This document shows, one piece after another, positions 23,107 to 36,500 of a stretch of DNA of 64,000 bases. A model generated the notes under the pieces. It was not told where the DNA came from and did no database searches. It was given only the letters and a program-made list of their open reading frames with translations. The first letter of the stretch is position 1; every line of letters starts with the position of its first letter. Source of the stretch: Paramacrobiotus metropolitanus (lineage: Eukaryota; Tardigrada; Eutardigrada; Parachela; Macrobiotidae); NCBI RefSeq assembly GCF_019649055.1, contig NW_026570324.1, positions 62,001 through 126,000 of the forward strand, read 5' to 3'. The position numbers and the translations under genes were made by a program.

Positions 23107-24459
23107 TTATCGTTGGTGACCTTGCTCTTTTCCACTCTTCGTGGCTCCGCTAGATGGTTCTGTAACCGAACTGGTCCGTCCACGTGTTGATCCTGCGGTC
23201 GAGCTGGCCCGTGACCTTTCTGCTCGTTCAGTTAATTCGGCATCAATCTTTCTCTTTGTTGCCAAAAGGTCACTGTCAGACATTTCATCCACCGAAGTGG
23301 CTTTTTCGACTAATGGCTTAGATGTTCCTGCGCTGCTGGTCGCTGGAATCGTTTTCTCTTCCGGAAATACTTTAAGGTATCTCAGAACCTTCTCGATAAT
23401 CCGCGGCCACTGCCTGCCATGTACTGCCGGATGATATTGCCACATCGATGCAATTTTTATCGCTAATTCTTTGCGCTTGACTTCTATCGCTTTTGTTTTC
23501 TCTTTCAACGCTGTGTGGCATGGTTTGATGACTGCCTCCAGGCTGATCAACTTTCCATACCATCCATGTTCGTCTTCCACTCTCATGTGAATTCTGTAAA
23601 GGTCACGGCACATCCTGTTAAAGTCCTGAATGGCCGTTCCATCCGCTTCTGTCAACTCTTCTGCTTTGTCCACGATTACGTTTAAACGCGCATCATCCTC
23701 TCTGAGGTCCAAAGGGAGTTTCGGCGCGTACTCGTGTACTGAAGGTTCGCCTGGTGGCGTCAACCGTAACCCATCTGGTCCCGTTTCGTCCAAGTTAGGG
23801 CCCAGTGATGGCAATATGCCTCGCGGTCGTGGTGAATCGAACCGGTTTCCGCCTCGTCTTCCTCCTCTCTGTGGCGAGTTCCGGTGAGATCGTTGCGCTC
23901 CAAGTTGCTGCGGTGTTCTCATGCGAGGCGCTCCGATATCCGACAGTGACAAGCCTCCCGTCTCCGGAAAAGGCGGTAATATCGGAGATGACCTTTGTGA
24001 TCGTGGTGGAGTTCCGCTGAATCCACCATGTCCCATAAATCGACTCGGTGTGGTCTGTTGCGGTGGCGGCATCAACATTCTTGCCGGTCCCATCATTACT
24101 TGTGGTGGTCCCATCGGTGGGGTATACGATCCTGGATACGGTTGATACGGGGCGCCCGTTACTTGTCCCGAATACTGGGTTCCGGCAGGTGAGCCGTGGT
24201 GCACCCAGTTAACCGTGTCCTGATAACTCGTCTGCTGTCCTGGATCGTGATACACGTAATATCCCTGGCCGCCATAGTAACCTCCTTGACTTGTTCCAGG
24301 TTCATTCTGAGCCGTTCCCACTGACGACGTCGATCCTTCACCATATGAGGTGTCATAACCGTATTCACCTTCCATTCTTATAGGTGTAGATGCTTTTAGT
24401 GGGTTTCCAATACTTTCCGAGTCTGAATTATCCGAGTTTTGTCGTTCCAATCTGTCCAT
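23107..24459 (-). CDS. retroelement accessory frame A, 450 aa, Gly/Pro/Gln-rich
   Basis: The first frame downstream of pol. The N-terminal 170 residues are rich in G, Y, Q and P (a disordered, prion-like composition). Residues of about 240-370 look helical (LEAVIKPCHTALKEK, WPRIIEKVLRYLKVF), and the tail is Ser/Thr-rich. The bases just before the ATG hold TTTTATAG followed by AAGGTAAGC, an acceptor next to a donor, which would suit a spliced subgenomic RNA (inference). It is not recognised and not envelope-like. Confidence 0.55.
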   Translation of the reverse strand: MDRLERQNSDNSDSESIGNPLKASTPIRMEGEYGYDTSYGEGSTSSVGTAQNEPGTSQGGYYGGQGYYVYHDPGQQTSYQDTVNWVHHGSPAGTQYSGQVTGAPYQPYPGSYTPPMGPPQVMMGPARMLMPPPQQTTPSRFMGHGGFSGTPPRSQRSSPILPPFPETGGLSLSDIGAPRMRTPQQLGAQRSHRNSPQRGGRRGGNRFDSPRPRGILPSLGPNLDETGPDGLRLTPPGEPSVHEYAPKLPLDLREDDARLNVIVDKAEELTEADGTAIQDFNRMCRDLYRIHMRVEDEHGWYGKLISLEAVIKPCHTALKEKTKAIEVKRKELAIKIASMWQYHPAVHGRQWPRIIEKVLRYLKVFPEEKTIPATSSAGTSKPLVEKATSVDEMSDSDLLATKRKIDAELTERAERSRASSTAGSTRGRTSSVTEPSSGATKSGKEQGHQR

Positions 24460-24584
24460 TAACTGTGCTTACCTTCTATAAAACGAAACAATAAAGGTTA
24501 ACTTTTGCACAGTGGTGACCTTTTCTTTTTCCTTTTCGACTCCTATTTTTAATTTATTGTGACCCCTTATTTATGTCTATGTGG

Positions 24585-27500
24585 TTATTTGTTCTCTCGT
24601 CCTTTAGTTATCCGATCAAGAAGTTCTTTCTCGGCTGCATCCTCAGGTTCGCCTTTTTGGGTCAATAAGTCCGTAGGGGTCGGTTTCTTTTTCTTCTGTT
24701 TGGCTTTCCGCTCGTTAATTGCTTTCGCTATATCACGGCCCAATTGTTCAGCTTTTGATTTGACCGCTTCTATCTCCTCTTCTCTTTTTATGAGGTCATT
24801 CTCATTACCGGTAACAGTGCGTGGTTCGAAAAAATTCGGGTCACGCTCTGACATCTCAGCGTCCGTACGCTGTTTCGAAAGGTCATCCTTATCTTCGGTA
24901 GCAGTGCGTGGTTCGAAAAAGGATTGTTGCAGGTCCTTTTTGGAAGTACGCTCTGGTACTTTAGAGGTCGGTTCGTTGTCTTGTTCCAGTGACCTTTCTG
25001 CCAAATTACCAGCCTCCGCGTTCAACTTGATTGTGACTGCTGTTTCGAAATCCTTATCCTCTTTCTTCTTTCTTCCTCTTTTCTTTGTAGGTTTGTTTTC
25101 TTTTTCCATTTCAGGTAGCGGAGGTGGTTCGAAAAAAGGTTCTTTTTGAGGAGTATGCTCTGCGCCCTTATCCACTTTTTCCCTTTCAGGTAGCAGAGGT
25201 GGTTCGAAAAATTGATTGGTACCATTTTTCGAAGCAAGCTCGGCTTCTTCCGTTTCTCTTTCGTTCAACGTTCGTTGCGAATCTTTCTCGTCGGGTAATG
25301 GCGGATGCCACGGCTTTAACCGATCAATAGAAACCACTTTTAGATCCGCTTCCTTCTTCGGATTCTGCTCGATGACCTCCGCTTCGTTTGTTCGCGGGAA
25401 GCTAAGAATTTTCCACACTTTATCGTACTTCGACTTGAAATCCGACTGATTTTCTTTTTTCCTTGTTTAGTATCTTTTGGAAGTCGTATAAGTACCAAAT
25501 CGCCCACCTTGAAATTCGGCTCCGATTTCTTCTTATTATAAATTTCCGCATTTTTCTCATATGCGTCTTTGATGTTACATCTCGCCACTTCTTCGGCAAA
25601 GGTCAAGTTCTTTTTCATGGTCTCCACCCATTCGTCTGGAGTTCCGTAATCATCGGGTATATTCGTTTTTGTAACCACATCTTCCGGCATTGTCATTTCT
25701 CTGCCGTGTAGCATATAGTATGCTGAATATCCCGTTGTGGCGTGCACGACTCTGTTCATCGCCGAAATAACATATGGGAGATACTTGTTAAACTTTCGCT
25801 CATTTCCCGCTTTTAGGTATTGCGCCAAGCCATCAGCAATGGTCTGCATCTGTCTTTCCACTTGGCCTTGACCTTCTGGGTGATACGCCGTTCCAAATGT
25901 GTGTTTAATCTTAAACACATTGGTGACCTTTGTCAACACTTCGGCTGTGAAGTGCCGTCCACGATCCGTATGTAGGATGTGCGGTGCTCCGTGTACCAAT
26001 ATCACGTGCTTTACAAAGACTTTCGCGAATTCTTTAGCCGTTGCCGTCTTCATTGGTACCGCAATCACATATTTCGTCAGTTGATCAATAAACACCGCTA
26101 TGTATTTGTATCCACGTTTCTTCGTTGGCAACAGCGGTCCCTTCAAGTCCGCGTAGACTCGGAAGAATGGGTGTCCAACTTTTATCTCCTGTAGTTTACC
26201 GGGTGGGCATTTCCTCGGTGTCTTGCGAAATTGGCATCCTTGGCAAGCAAGTATGTAATTCTTCACGTCAGTGCTCATTCTGTCCCAATAGTAGCGCAAT
26301 CTTATTGCTGACAGAGTCTTTTCAAATCCCAAATGGCCTGCTGCTTTCTCGTCGTGCAATGCGTGGATTATCGCTCTTCGCATTGACAACGGTACCACAT
26401 ATGACCTTTCAAGTCTCCCATTTTTATCCTTTACTCGGTACAGTATGCCGTTCCACAACTGGTAATGCACTTCAAATTTCGATCTTGTTTCCGCGTCTGG
26501 TAGATGTTCCAGCTCGTCTATTATCATCGCCAGATGAGGATCTTTCAGCTGTTTGTTTCGCAACTGCAAGTTTGAATCATCAACCTCTTCTTCGTCACCT
26601 TGCAGGTTGACAATGCGAACTGTCGCTGTACTGAGTTCATTCCAATCCTTGATGACCTTGCATCGTGGTAACGGTTTATACCGCTTTTTCGCCTGTTTTG
26701 GGAATCTCAATAGTTTGATTGGGCATTCGTTCATCGCTTGTGCCACTTTGTCCGTTTCCCAAAGGTCATCTCTATTCTCCGCTCTATCATCAAGTCCCGT
26801 GACCTTTCCGTTCTGCGTTTGAGATTCCGCGTCAAGTCCGGTGACCTTTAAGTCACTAACGGCGGGCAACCAGCTTTTCACTCGGTTTACTTTTGCTTCG
26901 TTTTCAGCCGACTCGTTCGCCGTAGCTGAAGTGACCTTTAATCGTTTCTCCCTCTGTTCCACCATCTGCAGGAACAGCTGTCCAACTTCAATTGCCGGTT
27001 CCTTCGTATCAAACTCCTTCTTGTAATCCTCGAAGTTCGGAATCTCGTCAAATTCTTCTTCGTGACACGTCGGACCTTCAATTGGCGCCCTTGATAACGC
27101 GTCCGCATTGTCACAGTATTTTCCCGGTTTATATTCAATTTTAAACTGGTGACCTTGTAATGCCATAGCCCATCTTGTCAGTCGCGGGTTCATTCCAACT
27201 TTATTTGTTTCTGACCTTAGCAAGTTCGTCAACGCCTGATGATCCGTCCTTACGGTGAATTCTGCGTAATCTATATACGGCTTGAATTTCCTGACAGCGA
27301 ACACTACTGCCAGACATTCCCATTCCGTTACACCGTAATTCTTTTCAGCTCCATGTAGAACACGACTGGCGTACGCGATCGGATGTCCATCTTGTGACAG
27401 CACAGCTCCAATTCCTTCTTTACTTGCGTCGCATTCGATTACGGTCGGTTTTGCAGGGTCAAACTTTGCCAATACCGGACCTTCACATAACAGTTGTTTT

Positions 27501-30500
27501 AGACTGTTGAACTCTTCTTCATGTACTGCTGTCCAGTCTTTTTTCACGTGTTTATCTTGTCTCAGCAACTCATACAAGTGGCAAGTCTTCTGTGCGTATC
27601 CCATTATGAACTTGCGATAATAGTTCGCCAATCCAAGAAATGACCTTAGTTGCCGCTCTGTTTGAGGCCGTTTAAATTCTGAGACCGCGGTGACCTTTTC
27701 CGGATCCATTCGAATTCCATCTTCACTGAGTATGTGACCCAGGAATCCCATTTGTCTCATTCCAAATTCGCATTTCGTTGGCTTAATCGTGAATCCCGCT
27801 TCAACTAAACTCATTAAGACGTTTCTCAAGTTTTGCATGAAAATCGCCCAAGTTTTTCCGGCGAAGATAACGTCATCGATGTACCCGAAAACGCAACCCT
27901 TTCTTTTCGCTTTCGACAATACTTTGTCCATGCACAGTTGGAATGTTGCTGGCCCATTGCAAACTCCAAACGGCATACGTTTAAACCGATACATTCCATC
28001 TTGCGTGACAAAGGTCGTCTTATTGATTGACGCTGGATCCATTGGGATCTGCCAAAATCCACTTTGTAGGTCCATTTTTCCATAATATTTGTTGCCTGCA
28101 CGCGTCGAGCAATTCATCTGGATTCGGTAGCGGGTAGTTATTCTTTCTCGTTAGCTTGTTAAGCATGATGTAATTGACGCAAAATCGTTATTCCCATTGT
28201 TCCGTCGCCATTTTTCTTTACTGCCAGCACGACTGGGAAACTCCACTCGGCATCTGACGGTTCGATCACATCTTGTGCCAACATTTCTTCAATATGTTTT
28301 GTTATGAACTCACGTCCTGTCCAACTCGTTCTGGCCGGGTTGCATTTAACTGGTTTCGCGTCTCCCGTGTCGATTACATGAGTGACCCCCTTCACGTCTC
28401 CATACGGTTTCTTTGATGTGGGTAAAACCTTCCAGAATTCCCAAAACGCGTTGTACACGTCGTTCTTTACAGTCCCTCACGATTCGGTATTTGCTACTGT
28501 GATTTGCAATGACGATTTCGAAGTATTTTCCTGTGGTCCGTCACTCCTGCCAACGGTTGCACTTCAGTTCACTTGTGGGACCGGTGTAAACATCAGCTTG
28601 TTTTGAGCCGGTGCATATTTTCCCATCTTGACCTTTACACGTGCAGTTTGACGGTTTCAATTTGATTCGCTGATCGCTGTAAACTTTGATCACGTCCTTC
28701 GACATTCTAGCTTTTTCCACTTTCAATCTTCTGACTTTAATATCCTTTTCTTTTTCCTCATCTACTTCGTCATCTTCATCCAAGTCCATTAAATCCTCTT
28801 GCTCGAAAGGTCACTTACACCTGAATCTTCCGAAGTTGTTGAGTTATCACTTGAACTCGTCCACTCTGAATCGAATTACTGCTCTCATATTCTGTGCAGT
28901 GGCTTGACCTTTGTCAGCCTTTTCAAGTCAACTCCTCTTCCGATGAAAGGTCACTTTCGTTTTCTCGCGAATCGCTAAGTTTTTCGTTTCGAATTTTGAG
29001 CAGGGTTTGTCCCTTCTTTTGCCTTTCGCCCATTTCGTGCGGCTACTCTCGGGTGACTCCTTGCTACCCGAATTCTCGTTGGTGACCTTTCTGATTGATC
29101 GGAGTTTGACCTTTCTTCGTCCGATTTTGACTTTTCCAGTTCATTTATTTCTTCGCGGCTCGTTAATGGCTTTTCGGTCAACTCGACCGGCGGACATTCC
29201 TCACCGTTATCGAGTGACCTTTCCCGTTTTTGCCTCAGTTACTGGGTTTTGTTGTTCGTTCGATATCCTTTCAACTTCCTCTTTAAACCTTTTCCACATT
29301 TCACCTCTGTCCGTTAACATTTGCGCAATATCGAAAGCCGACTTTGAACTTTCTTCTGTTTCATTCGATTGTCCTTCGGCTATCTCTTTAACTGGTTCCT
29401 CTTTCTCTGCTTCTTTGACAGTCCCTTTATTGGTTTCATCCTGTTGAACTGTTTCGTAACCTTTAGGTCGTTTAGGACCAACAAAGATGCAGTTTGCCAT
29501 CAGCTCTTCGGTGACCCATTCATCATTTGGAATCGTTTCATACATGCACCATGTATCACCACCTCGTTCTGGGTAGTCCACTCCGTCTGGATCTGGTGCA
29601 AAGGTCACCTTTTTCTTTTGCATCAAACCCGGTAACCTTCTTTCCGGGTTACCTGTAGTTCTCGCATTTCTTTTACGTCAAATTTGGGATTTCTTCCTCG
29701 AATTTCTTCCAGTATTTCTCGAATGCTTTTCGTTTCCTCTTTTAACGCGTTGTAGTACACTTCAAGTGATTCGTAGACAGGTGTACCAAGTCCTGCCGGG
29801 AAGATGATCGTTCTCCTTCACCTTTATACATGTGGTTCACACGGAAGTCCCAAAAAAGGTCGACTCTCGCTTCTTCCCACATTTCTCCTTCCTCGGTCAT
29901 TTCTTCTATCTCTCGTTCAAATCTCCTTTCTGTTGCTACCGGATCGAGAGGATCTTGGATTCCTTTCTCCACACGTTGCAACCAATGGTTTAGCCATCTG
30001 CCTCTTCCGATTATAAAACTTTCCACGCATGACAACCACGTTCGATATCTATTCCAATGATACCGTTCGATGTGTGGTTTCCACATTTCGTTTGTCCGCA
30101 TGATGCTTTTCACCTCCTTTTGGGCATGACCTTTAAGGTCTGCTAATGCGGCATTACATCTTGGCCATTCTGAAAGGTCATCTTGGGAGGCATTTTCACA
30201 ACATTCCGCGCATTCCCACTGTGGTTGCACTCTGCACGGATCCTCAAAGTAACCGTGGTGACAACTCCCGGCTCGTTCTTCTGGAGTTAATGTCCTTTGA
30301 CTCGCTTCAGGTTTAACCTGTTCCTGTACTGTGGTATCTTCCTCACATTCAATTGGGGTCACGCTTTTATCCTCAGAGGATATTTCAATGACCTCTGGTT
30401 CTTTTTCTGTTCGGTGACCTTTCAATTGTTCGAGTGCCTTGTCGCGGATTTCGCTTGTAAACATCTGTTCCTCTTCAACTATTCGTTTCAAAACTCGTAA

Positions 30501-33299
30501 CCTTTCACTCTTTTTATCCTTCCCCACTTTAGCCGTCTTTATTTCCAGTGCCTCTGGTACTGGGATAGGCTTTGCCCACTCCATGTCTGGCACAAGAGAT
30601 TGTTTCGCTGCAACTGCCGCTTCTTTCTGTGTGGCAATTATCTCTTCAATCGTTGGTGACCTTTCGGTAGCAGGTCGTGGTTCGAAAAAGGGTTCCTTTT
30701 GAGATTCACGTTCTGTTACTTCCTCTTTGGTTTTATCTGAAAGCCTTTCATTTTGGGTAGCAGATCGTGGTTCGAAAAGGTTCGAATTACGCTCTCGTTC
30801 CAAGTTCTCAGTTGCTGGTGACCTTTCGTCTTCCTTTCCCAGTGCCTCTGGTACTGGGATAACTTTTCCGACTTTTCCATTTTCATTTTTCGTTTCCAGT
30901 GCCTCTGGTACTGGGATAATTTCTTCCTGCTGCACTTTTGTCATTCCCGGTGCCTCTGGTACTGGGATGACCTTTTCTCTTCCCTTCTGTGCCAGCAAGG
31001 TCCGATTTAATGTCTTTTCGATCTCCTGCTGAATCATTTGCAACTGCTCAAATGGTGACAATTCTTTTCGCGTCATCTTTTTCTTTTCGTTTCCCGGTGC
31101 CTCTGGTACTGGGATTAGCGTTTTATTAACCATTTGAGCATTTCCCGTCTGTTTTACAAGTTCGGTGACCTTTCCGACTTGAACTTTGGCGACTGGTTTT
31201 GGGTCATCTTTCTCTTCTTCACCTTCGTTATCCATTAGTACGAATTTCTTTTCCAAGAAGTCAAATCCCAATAACACTTGTACGTCGTCACACTTCGGTC
31301 GGACGTAGAATGAATGTTCGCTTGTCTTCTTCCTTAAGGTCACTGGCGCTACACAGTAGTGCGTCACCAGGAATCCTGACGTTCCGCTAATTCCATTTAT
31401 TTTCACCAATCTGTCAGGTGGTAATGGGAGCATGTGGAGTCCATTCTTCTCGCAAAACGGTTTGCTGATCAGCGACGTCTCAGCGCCGGTGTCCAACATT
31501 GCGTTGACCTTTATGTCTCCCACTTTCACTTCGTGTGTGTACGCTTCAATTCTCTTGGGCAGTTTTCCATTTTGAATCTTCAAAGTATGAATCTTACATT
31601 TCACAGGAATGAGCGATACTGGTCCCGGATCCATATCGGGAAGCACTTGTCCTTTTGCTGGAGTGCTATGACCTTTCAATATCTCGCTCAACTTATCAAT
31701 CCTGTGTGGGACGTCAGTTCGAACATCGTAATATTTTCGCGGCTTTGTCTTTTCCGTTTGCTTCTCTGGAGCCATTTTACCACTGGTGACCTTTTGCACA
31801 TTCTGCACTTGCTCATTTGCTTTTGTGCTGTGCACGTGACCTTTAGTCACTTCATTTATCGTCTGATGGATTAGTTCCTCTTTACGGTTTTCATTTCGCT
31901 TATCTCTCAGCTTCTCAATGACTTCACTTGTTATTTGGTCAGCTCGCTTCAATTCGTCTTCTTCACCATCTCTCATCTCCTCTGGTGACCTTTCATATGT
32001 GACCATATTATATCCCTTTTCGGTCATCCATTGCATCACTTTTGCAGATACTTCATTGTTCGTTTTCGTTGGGTCAATTTGCGAAGACATCCCGTCTGTT
32101 CGGGCTGGTGACTTGTCATTGGCATCCTTTTGCAGTGCTTGTGATAAGTCCCGTGACCTTTCAACTGCGCTACTCTGTTGCGTTTGCGCTATCTCATTTG
32201 ACCGTCCTTTTTGTTCATTTTGCGCTAAGTCCTGTGACCTTTCGTTGCGCTTCATGACAAATCCGCCACCTGTCAGCTTTTGTATGGGGACTTTTTCTCC
32301 ATAATTCGGCGGTTTATCCTGTGGTGGAGCATTACGTGAATGATTCCAGTCAGCGAATGTCTTCTTATATTCCTCTGGATTGAATACTGGGACTGGGTTC
32401 GATGACCTTTGCGCTGGTTTCCCGGTAACCAACTCTTCCAGTCGCTTTCTTTCACATTGCGTTCGCAACTGTTGCATGTCCCAGTAGTCCTCTTGTGACA
32501 TTCTCGCTTTCTGCTTTGCTTTCGGCGTCACAGGTATCCACATCCCGTGATTGCCATTCGGTCTGTAGGCCACTTTTTGCCACTTCTCCTTCTGTTGTAA
32601 TGTTACTGCGTCCACAAGTGAGTCGTCGGAGTTCTGTGCCATTTCATTATTCTTTTGCTGCGCTGTTCGCAGTGTCAAGTCTGTTTCTTGACCTTTTAAC
32701 ACGACGCTATCGCCGTGACCTTTGGCGTTCACACCTGCTCCGTGACCTTTCGCTTGAACTTTTCCAACAGAAGGTGACCTTTCATCTTTACTAATGACGG
32801 TGATATTCTGCTTAATCCATTCTTGCCTTATTCGCTTCTCTTCTTCGTCTTCTGAACAATTCCAAAACTTTGGCTTTGGTTCCCCGTAACAATCGCAACT
32901 TGGCTCCTTCGCCTTATCGTTTTCTGCCAAAAATTTCCGGAATTTCGCGTGTTGCTCATTTTCCTCTTGCGCAGTATCGTTCTGCGGTGGTGAATTTTGG
33001 TCTTTCGATTTGCCATTTATCTGTTTCCGAAACCATTCGTGGTGCATTTCCACTTCTTCTGCGGTTTCAGTTTGCGGTTTCTTTTGGTTTAACAGCGCTT
33101 GTCGAATCTTGGCATTACGTAATGCACGACGTTCAGCTAACACTTTCTCGCTGCAATACGGTGACCTTTCATTTTGCTGCACTTTTTGCAGTGTCGCGCT
33201 ACCGTCACGACAATTTCCACTCGCAGTACCATTCTGCGGTGACCTTTGGTCCCGTTGCGTTTCCACTCGCAGTACCATTCTGCGGTGACCTTTATCCAC
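24585..33299 (-). mobile_element. pol region of the giant retroelement
   Basis: Order on the sense strand: a long low-complexity N-terminal part (33.3-31.6 kb), aspartic protease with DTGAETS near 31.49 kb, a linker full of repeated short peptides (31.2-30.5 kb), RT (active-site YIDD near 27.87 kb, preceded by IEPSDAEW), RNase H (ECDAS near 27.4 kb, RTDHQAL near 27.24 kb), and integrase. The integrase has an H-C-C zinc part around HLGFEKTL and CQGC near 26.25 kb, catalytic Asp in ADLKGPL and HTDRG, and Glu in HPEGQGQVE. A charged C-terminal extension with FFEPP/FFEPR repeats runs to 24585. RT before RNase H before integrase is the Ty3/gypsy order. The region is interrupted about three times. 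Confidence 0.85.
30544..31118 (-). repeat. five IPVPEA(P/L) repeats in the pol linker
   Basis: The plus-strand block GTGCCTCTGGTACTGGGAT occurs at about 30548, 30843, 30900, 30950 and 31100. It encodes IPVPEAPG or IPVPEALE each time. Even third codon positions agree, so the copies are recent or held at DNA level. Confidence 0.8.
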
Positions 33300-33490
33300 T
33301 TGTACTGGTTTCCGATAACCAGTTCTTTTGCTGTGACGGCATCCTTATAACCGTTCCATTTCCTTTTGCGATGACGGCATCCATTTAGCCGTCTCTTGCT
33401 GTGGCGGCATCCATCTAGCCGTTTCTTGTGGTTGCGGCATCCATATAGCCGGTCCATTTTGCTTTTTCGCTGACGGCATCCGTATAGCCG
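33300..33490 (-). repeat. five GGCATCC-TAGCC repeats upstream of pol
   Basis: The plus-strand block GGCATCCATnTAGCCG recurs five times at 30-40 base spacing (about 33337, 33377, 33407, 33437, 33475). In one sense frame it gives WMPQPQET, WMPPQQET and WMPSSQKE. It lies between the gag and pol parts of the retroelement. Confidence 0.65.
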
Positions 33491-33595
33491 TCGCAGTGGT
33501 CACATTCACTGCAGTACCATTCTGCAGTGGTGACCTTTCCGTTCCCTTCTTATCCGGTGGTTTAGGGTCGGGACGATCAGTAGGCTCACCGGTGC

Positions 33596-36500
33596 CTACT
33601 GATCTCGCCCGTTTCCCTGAACCGGCGCCCCACCTTGTTGCGCGCCCTGCACATTTCCTTGCACATTTCCTTGTCCGTCGTTATTTACCGGGACATAGTT
33701 TTGTCCGCCTCCATTATTCTGGCCACCACCATTATTTTGGCCACCACCCTGTTGGTAGTTTCCGCCTCCATTTGCACCGCCTCGGTTGCCGCCATTCCAA
33801 TTTCCGCGGCCGAAGCCTCTGTTTCTTCCTCTGAAGCCGCCGCGGCCGAAGCCACCACGGCCGTAGCCACTATTCTGGCCACCGCCATTTCCATTATTCC
33901 CGTTTCCTTGTTGATTTGGGAAGTTTGCCCGAGCCTGATACCATTGCGCAATCAGGTCATATCCATTTGCGACTGCTTGGCGCCAACCACCGAGCCCGCG
34001 CAGTCGTTGCCACTCGTTAAAGGCAAACAGGTTCGGGTTCTGTTCCGGTGGTGTGTTGGCGAATTTGCATCCCTGGGTTTGGTGGTTGCCGTACATACAA
34101 TACTGGCACATCTGCACACCATTTGCAACCCATCCATCGATCATCTGAAACTTGAATTCCGTCCGTGACCCCTGGTTCTGCTGGAAGTTATTCTGGTTTC
34201 CTCTATTTGGCTGAAAGTTGCCTTGACCTTGACCTTGTCCCTGATTCTGGAAGTTCCTTTGACCTCCATTCCAATTTCCGTTTCCATATCCATTTCCGCC
34301 AAAGTTTCCATTTGGCATTCCCTGTTGTGGTGTCGCTACGTTCGGTGGTGCCACATTCTGGGGTGCTGGCCTCACTTGGGCCGCCGCTTGTATCGCCGCC
34401 ACCATCGCGTATGTTATTGGCTGCCCCGTCTGGCCATCGATAAAGGTCACTCTTTCCGTGACCTCTCTTACAGGGTTTCTGCACGGAATTCCACCGGCTG
34501 CTGGATCGGTGCAGCTGCCATTCTCTGTTGCGGTACGTTCTCCACCTGGCCTTGGCGGATAGTCACGTATTCCTGATTACGTTGACCTTTTGGCGCCTTA
34601 TACTTTTCATCTCCTCCTGTTGCCCAGTGTCGGAAAAAGTCCTTTACATCAGTCGGCGTCTTACACTTTTGTATGCGCAATGCCTTATAGAGTTCATTGT
34701 CTCTGCTGCAATCCTTCGATAGAGTTCATTGTCCCTTTGCTGCCCTGCTTCTCAAGTGATGATTCTCAGTGATGATTCTCTTTGCTTTGAATCGCATCAT
34801 CGCTTGGTAGTACTGGTCAAGTGATTCCTTTCCGAGTTCGAACTTCCTTGCATAGGCCTCTCGTAAGCCTAAGACTTCTTCGTCTCGGTCACCATACTCG
34901 TCTTTGAATTTCTCCATCCATTCTTTGACTGTGTACTCGATTCCGTCTTCTGATGCTATGTCCTTTTCTCCTTCGAACCAACCTTTGGCCGGCCCTTTTA
35001 CCGCGCTGGCTATTTCAATCATTATTTGTTTGTCGGTGAGCTGGTAGGTATCCTGGGTTTCTCTCACCAATCTTGTCCAACCATTCACGGTGTCACGGCT
35101 GCCGTCAAAGGTCATCAGAGGTGTTTTCCGAGCCATGGAATCGAGCGCTTTCGCTAATGCGAACCCCCCTCTCAGGTTGTCTTCTTCTTCGCTGCTCTCA
35201 TCATCGTTTTGGTTTCGCCTCTGCTTTGCGTAGCGGGATTTCCTCGGACGCTCCTGCCGACTAGGGGGTCTGTCCCGTCGCCCTTCGTCGATGAACGCGT
35301 TGACTTCGATATGTGGGGGAAATTGTGAAGGTTCACCTCGGCTCGAGTGTGAATAACCTGATGGTGGTTCCTTATCCTTATCGTCTTTGACCTTTTCACC
35401 GTCTTGTTCTGCTTTGACATTTCCTCTGCCAGTGCCAGTCCGTAAGGGCATTTCAAAATGGAAGCTTTTGCCCGTGCCCGTTTCATGCGCCTTGCTGTAA
35501 CTGGGCGGGGGAGACTCCACTGTTGCCGTCTTCACTCCATATTGCAGGAGTTGTTCGTCCTTATGTTTGACTGACGTTTGGAGTGCCTTGTTCTCATCTT
35601 CCAATCGTTTAGTTCTCAGTCGAAGTTCTTCTCTTTCTCTCTTTAGATCAGAATTTTCCAGGTTGACCTTTCGTAAGTGTTCGTGCAATTTAAAAGACTC
35701 CTGCTGGGTGACCTTTTCATTTTCCTGTTCCATCTTTTTGATGTGCTCGACCAGCTCACTCGTTTCATTTTCGAGTTGCTGATACTGCCCAGCGGCTGAT
35801 CTCAGCTGATCCTTGATTGCGATCAACTCATCATCTTTTGCCAATGCTGTGGTGGTCATCTCGACGAGGTCAGTGTTCAGCTTTGCAATCTCCTGACTCT
35901 TTTGAGCGACTTGTTGTTGCCACTCTTTGTCCTTCAGCTCCAATGTTGTGACCATTGTGTCCAGTCGCCGTGCTTCCTTCTGCCATTTGAGTCCTTCCTT
36001 AGTGACCTTTTCAATGTCTTCTGTGACCTTTTCGTTCTCCTGGTTGACCTTTTTAATTTCTTCTTTCAGGCGTGCTCCTTCAGTGGCTGTAATGTCTCTT
36101 GCCTCTCGCATCGCCTTGATTGCCTCATTGCGCGACTTTTCAGCTTCGTCAGCCCGTTCCTGATGACCTTTCGATTCGAGTTGCAGAGTGCTGACAGCCT
36201 CCTCCCGTAGCTTCAAGTCATTCCTTAGTTTGAACGTCTCCGTTGCCAATGTCGTTAACCGTTGTGTGACCTCTGCGAATTTGGTCGCGTATTCGTCCCG
36301 TTTAGTTTCAGCTTCAGTGACCTTTTGACGCGACTGGTCGCACTCGTCCTTCAATTCCGCCAAGTGCCGTGACCTTTCTGCTGATTCCTCTGACATGCTT
36401 TCATTAAGGTCATGACCTTCCATTTCTCTGTCATCTGCCATCTTTAGGTACTCTTCTGCAATTTCCTTTTGTCGCTCATATTTGACTTTCCAACCGTCTG

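Noticed and set aside
16464-24459. Accessory frames as an envelope gene
   Set aside because: No signal peptide, membrane segment or Cys-rich ectodomain was seen in any of the four frames.
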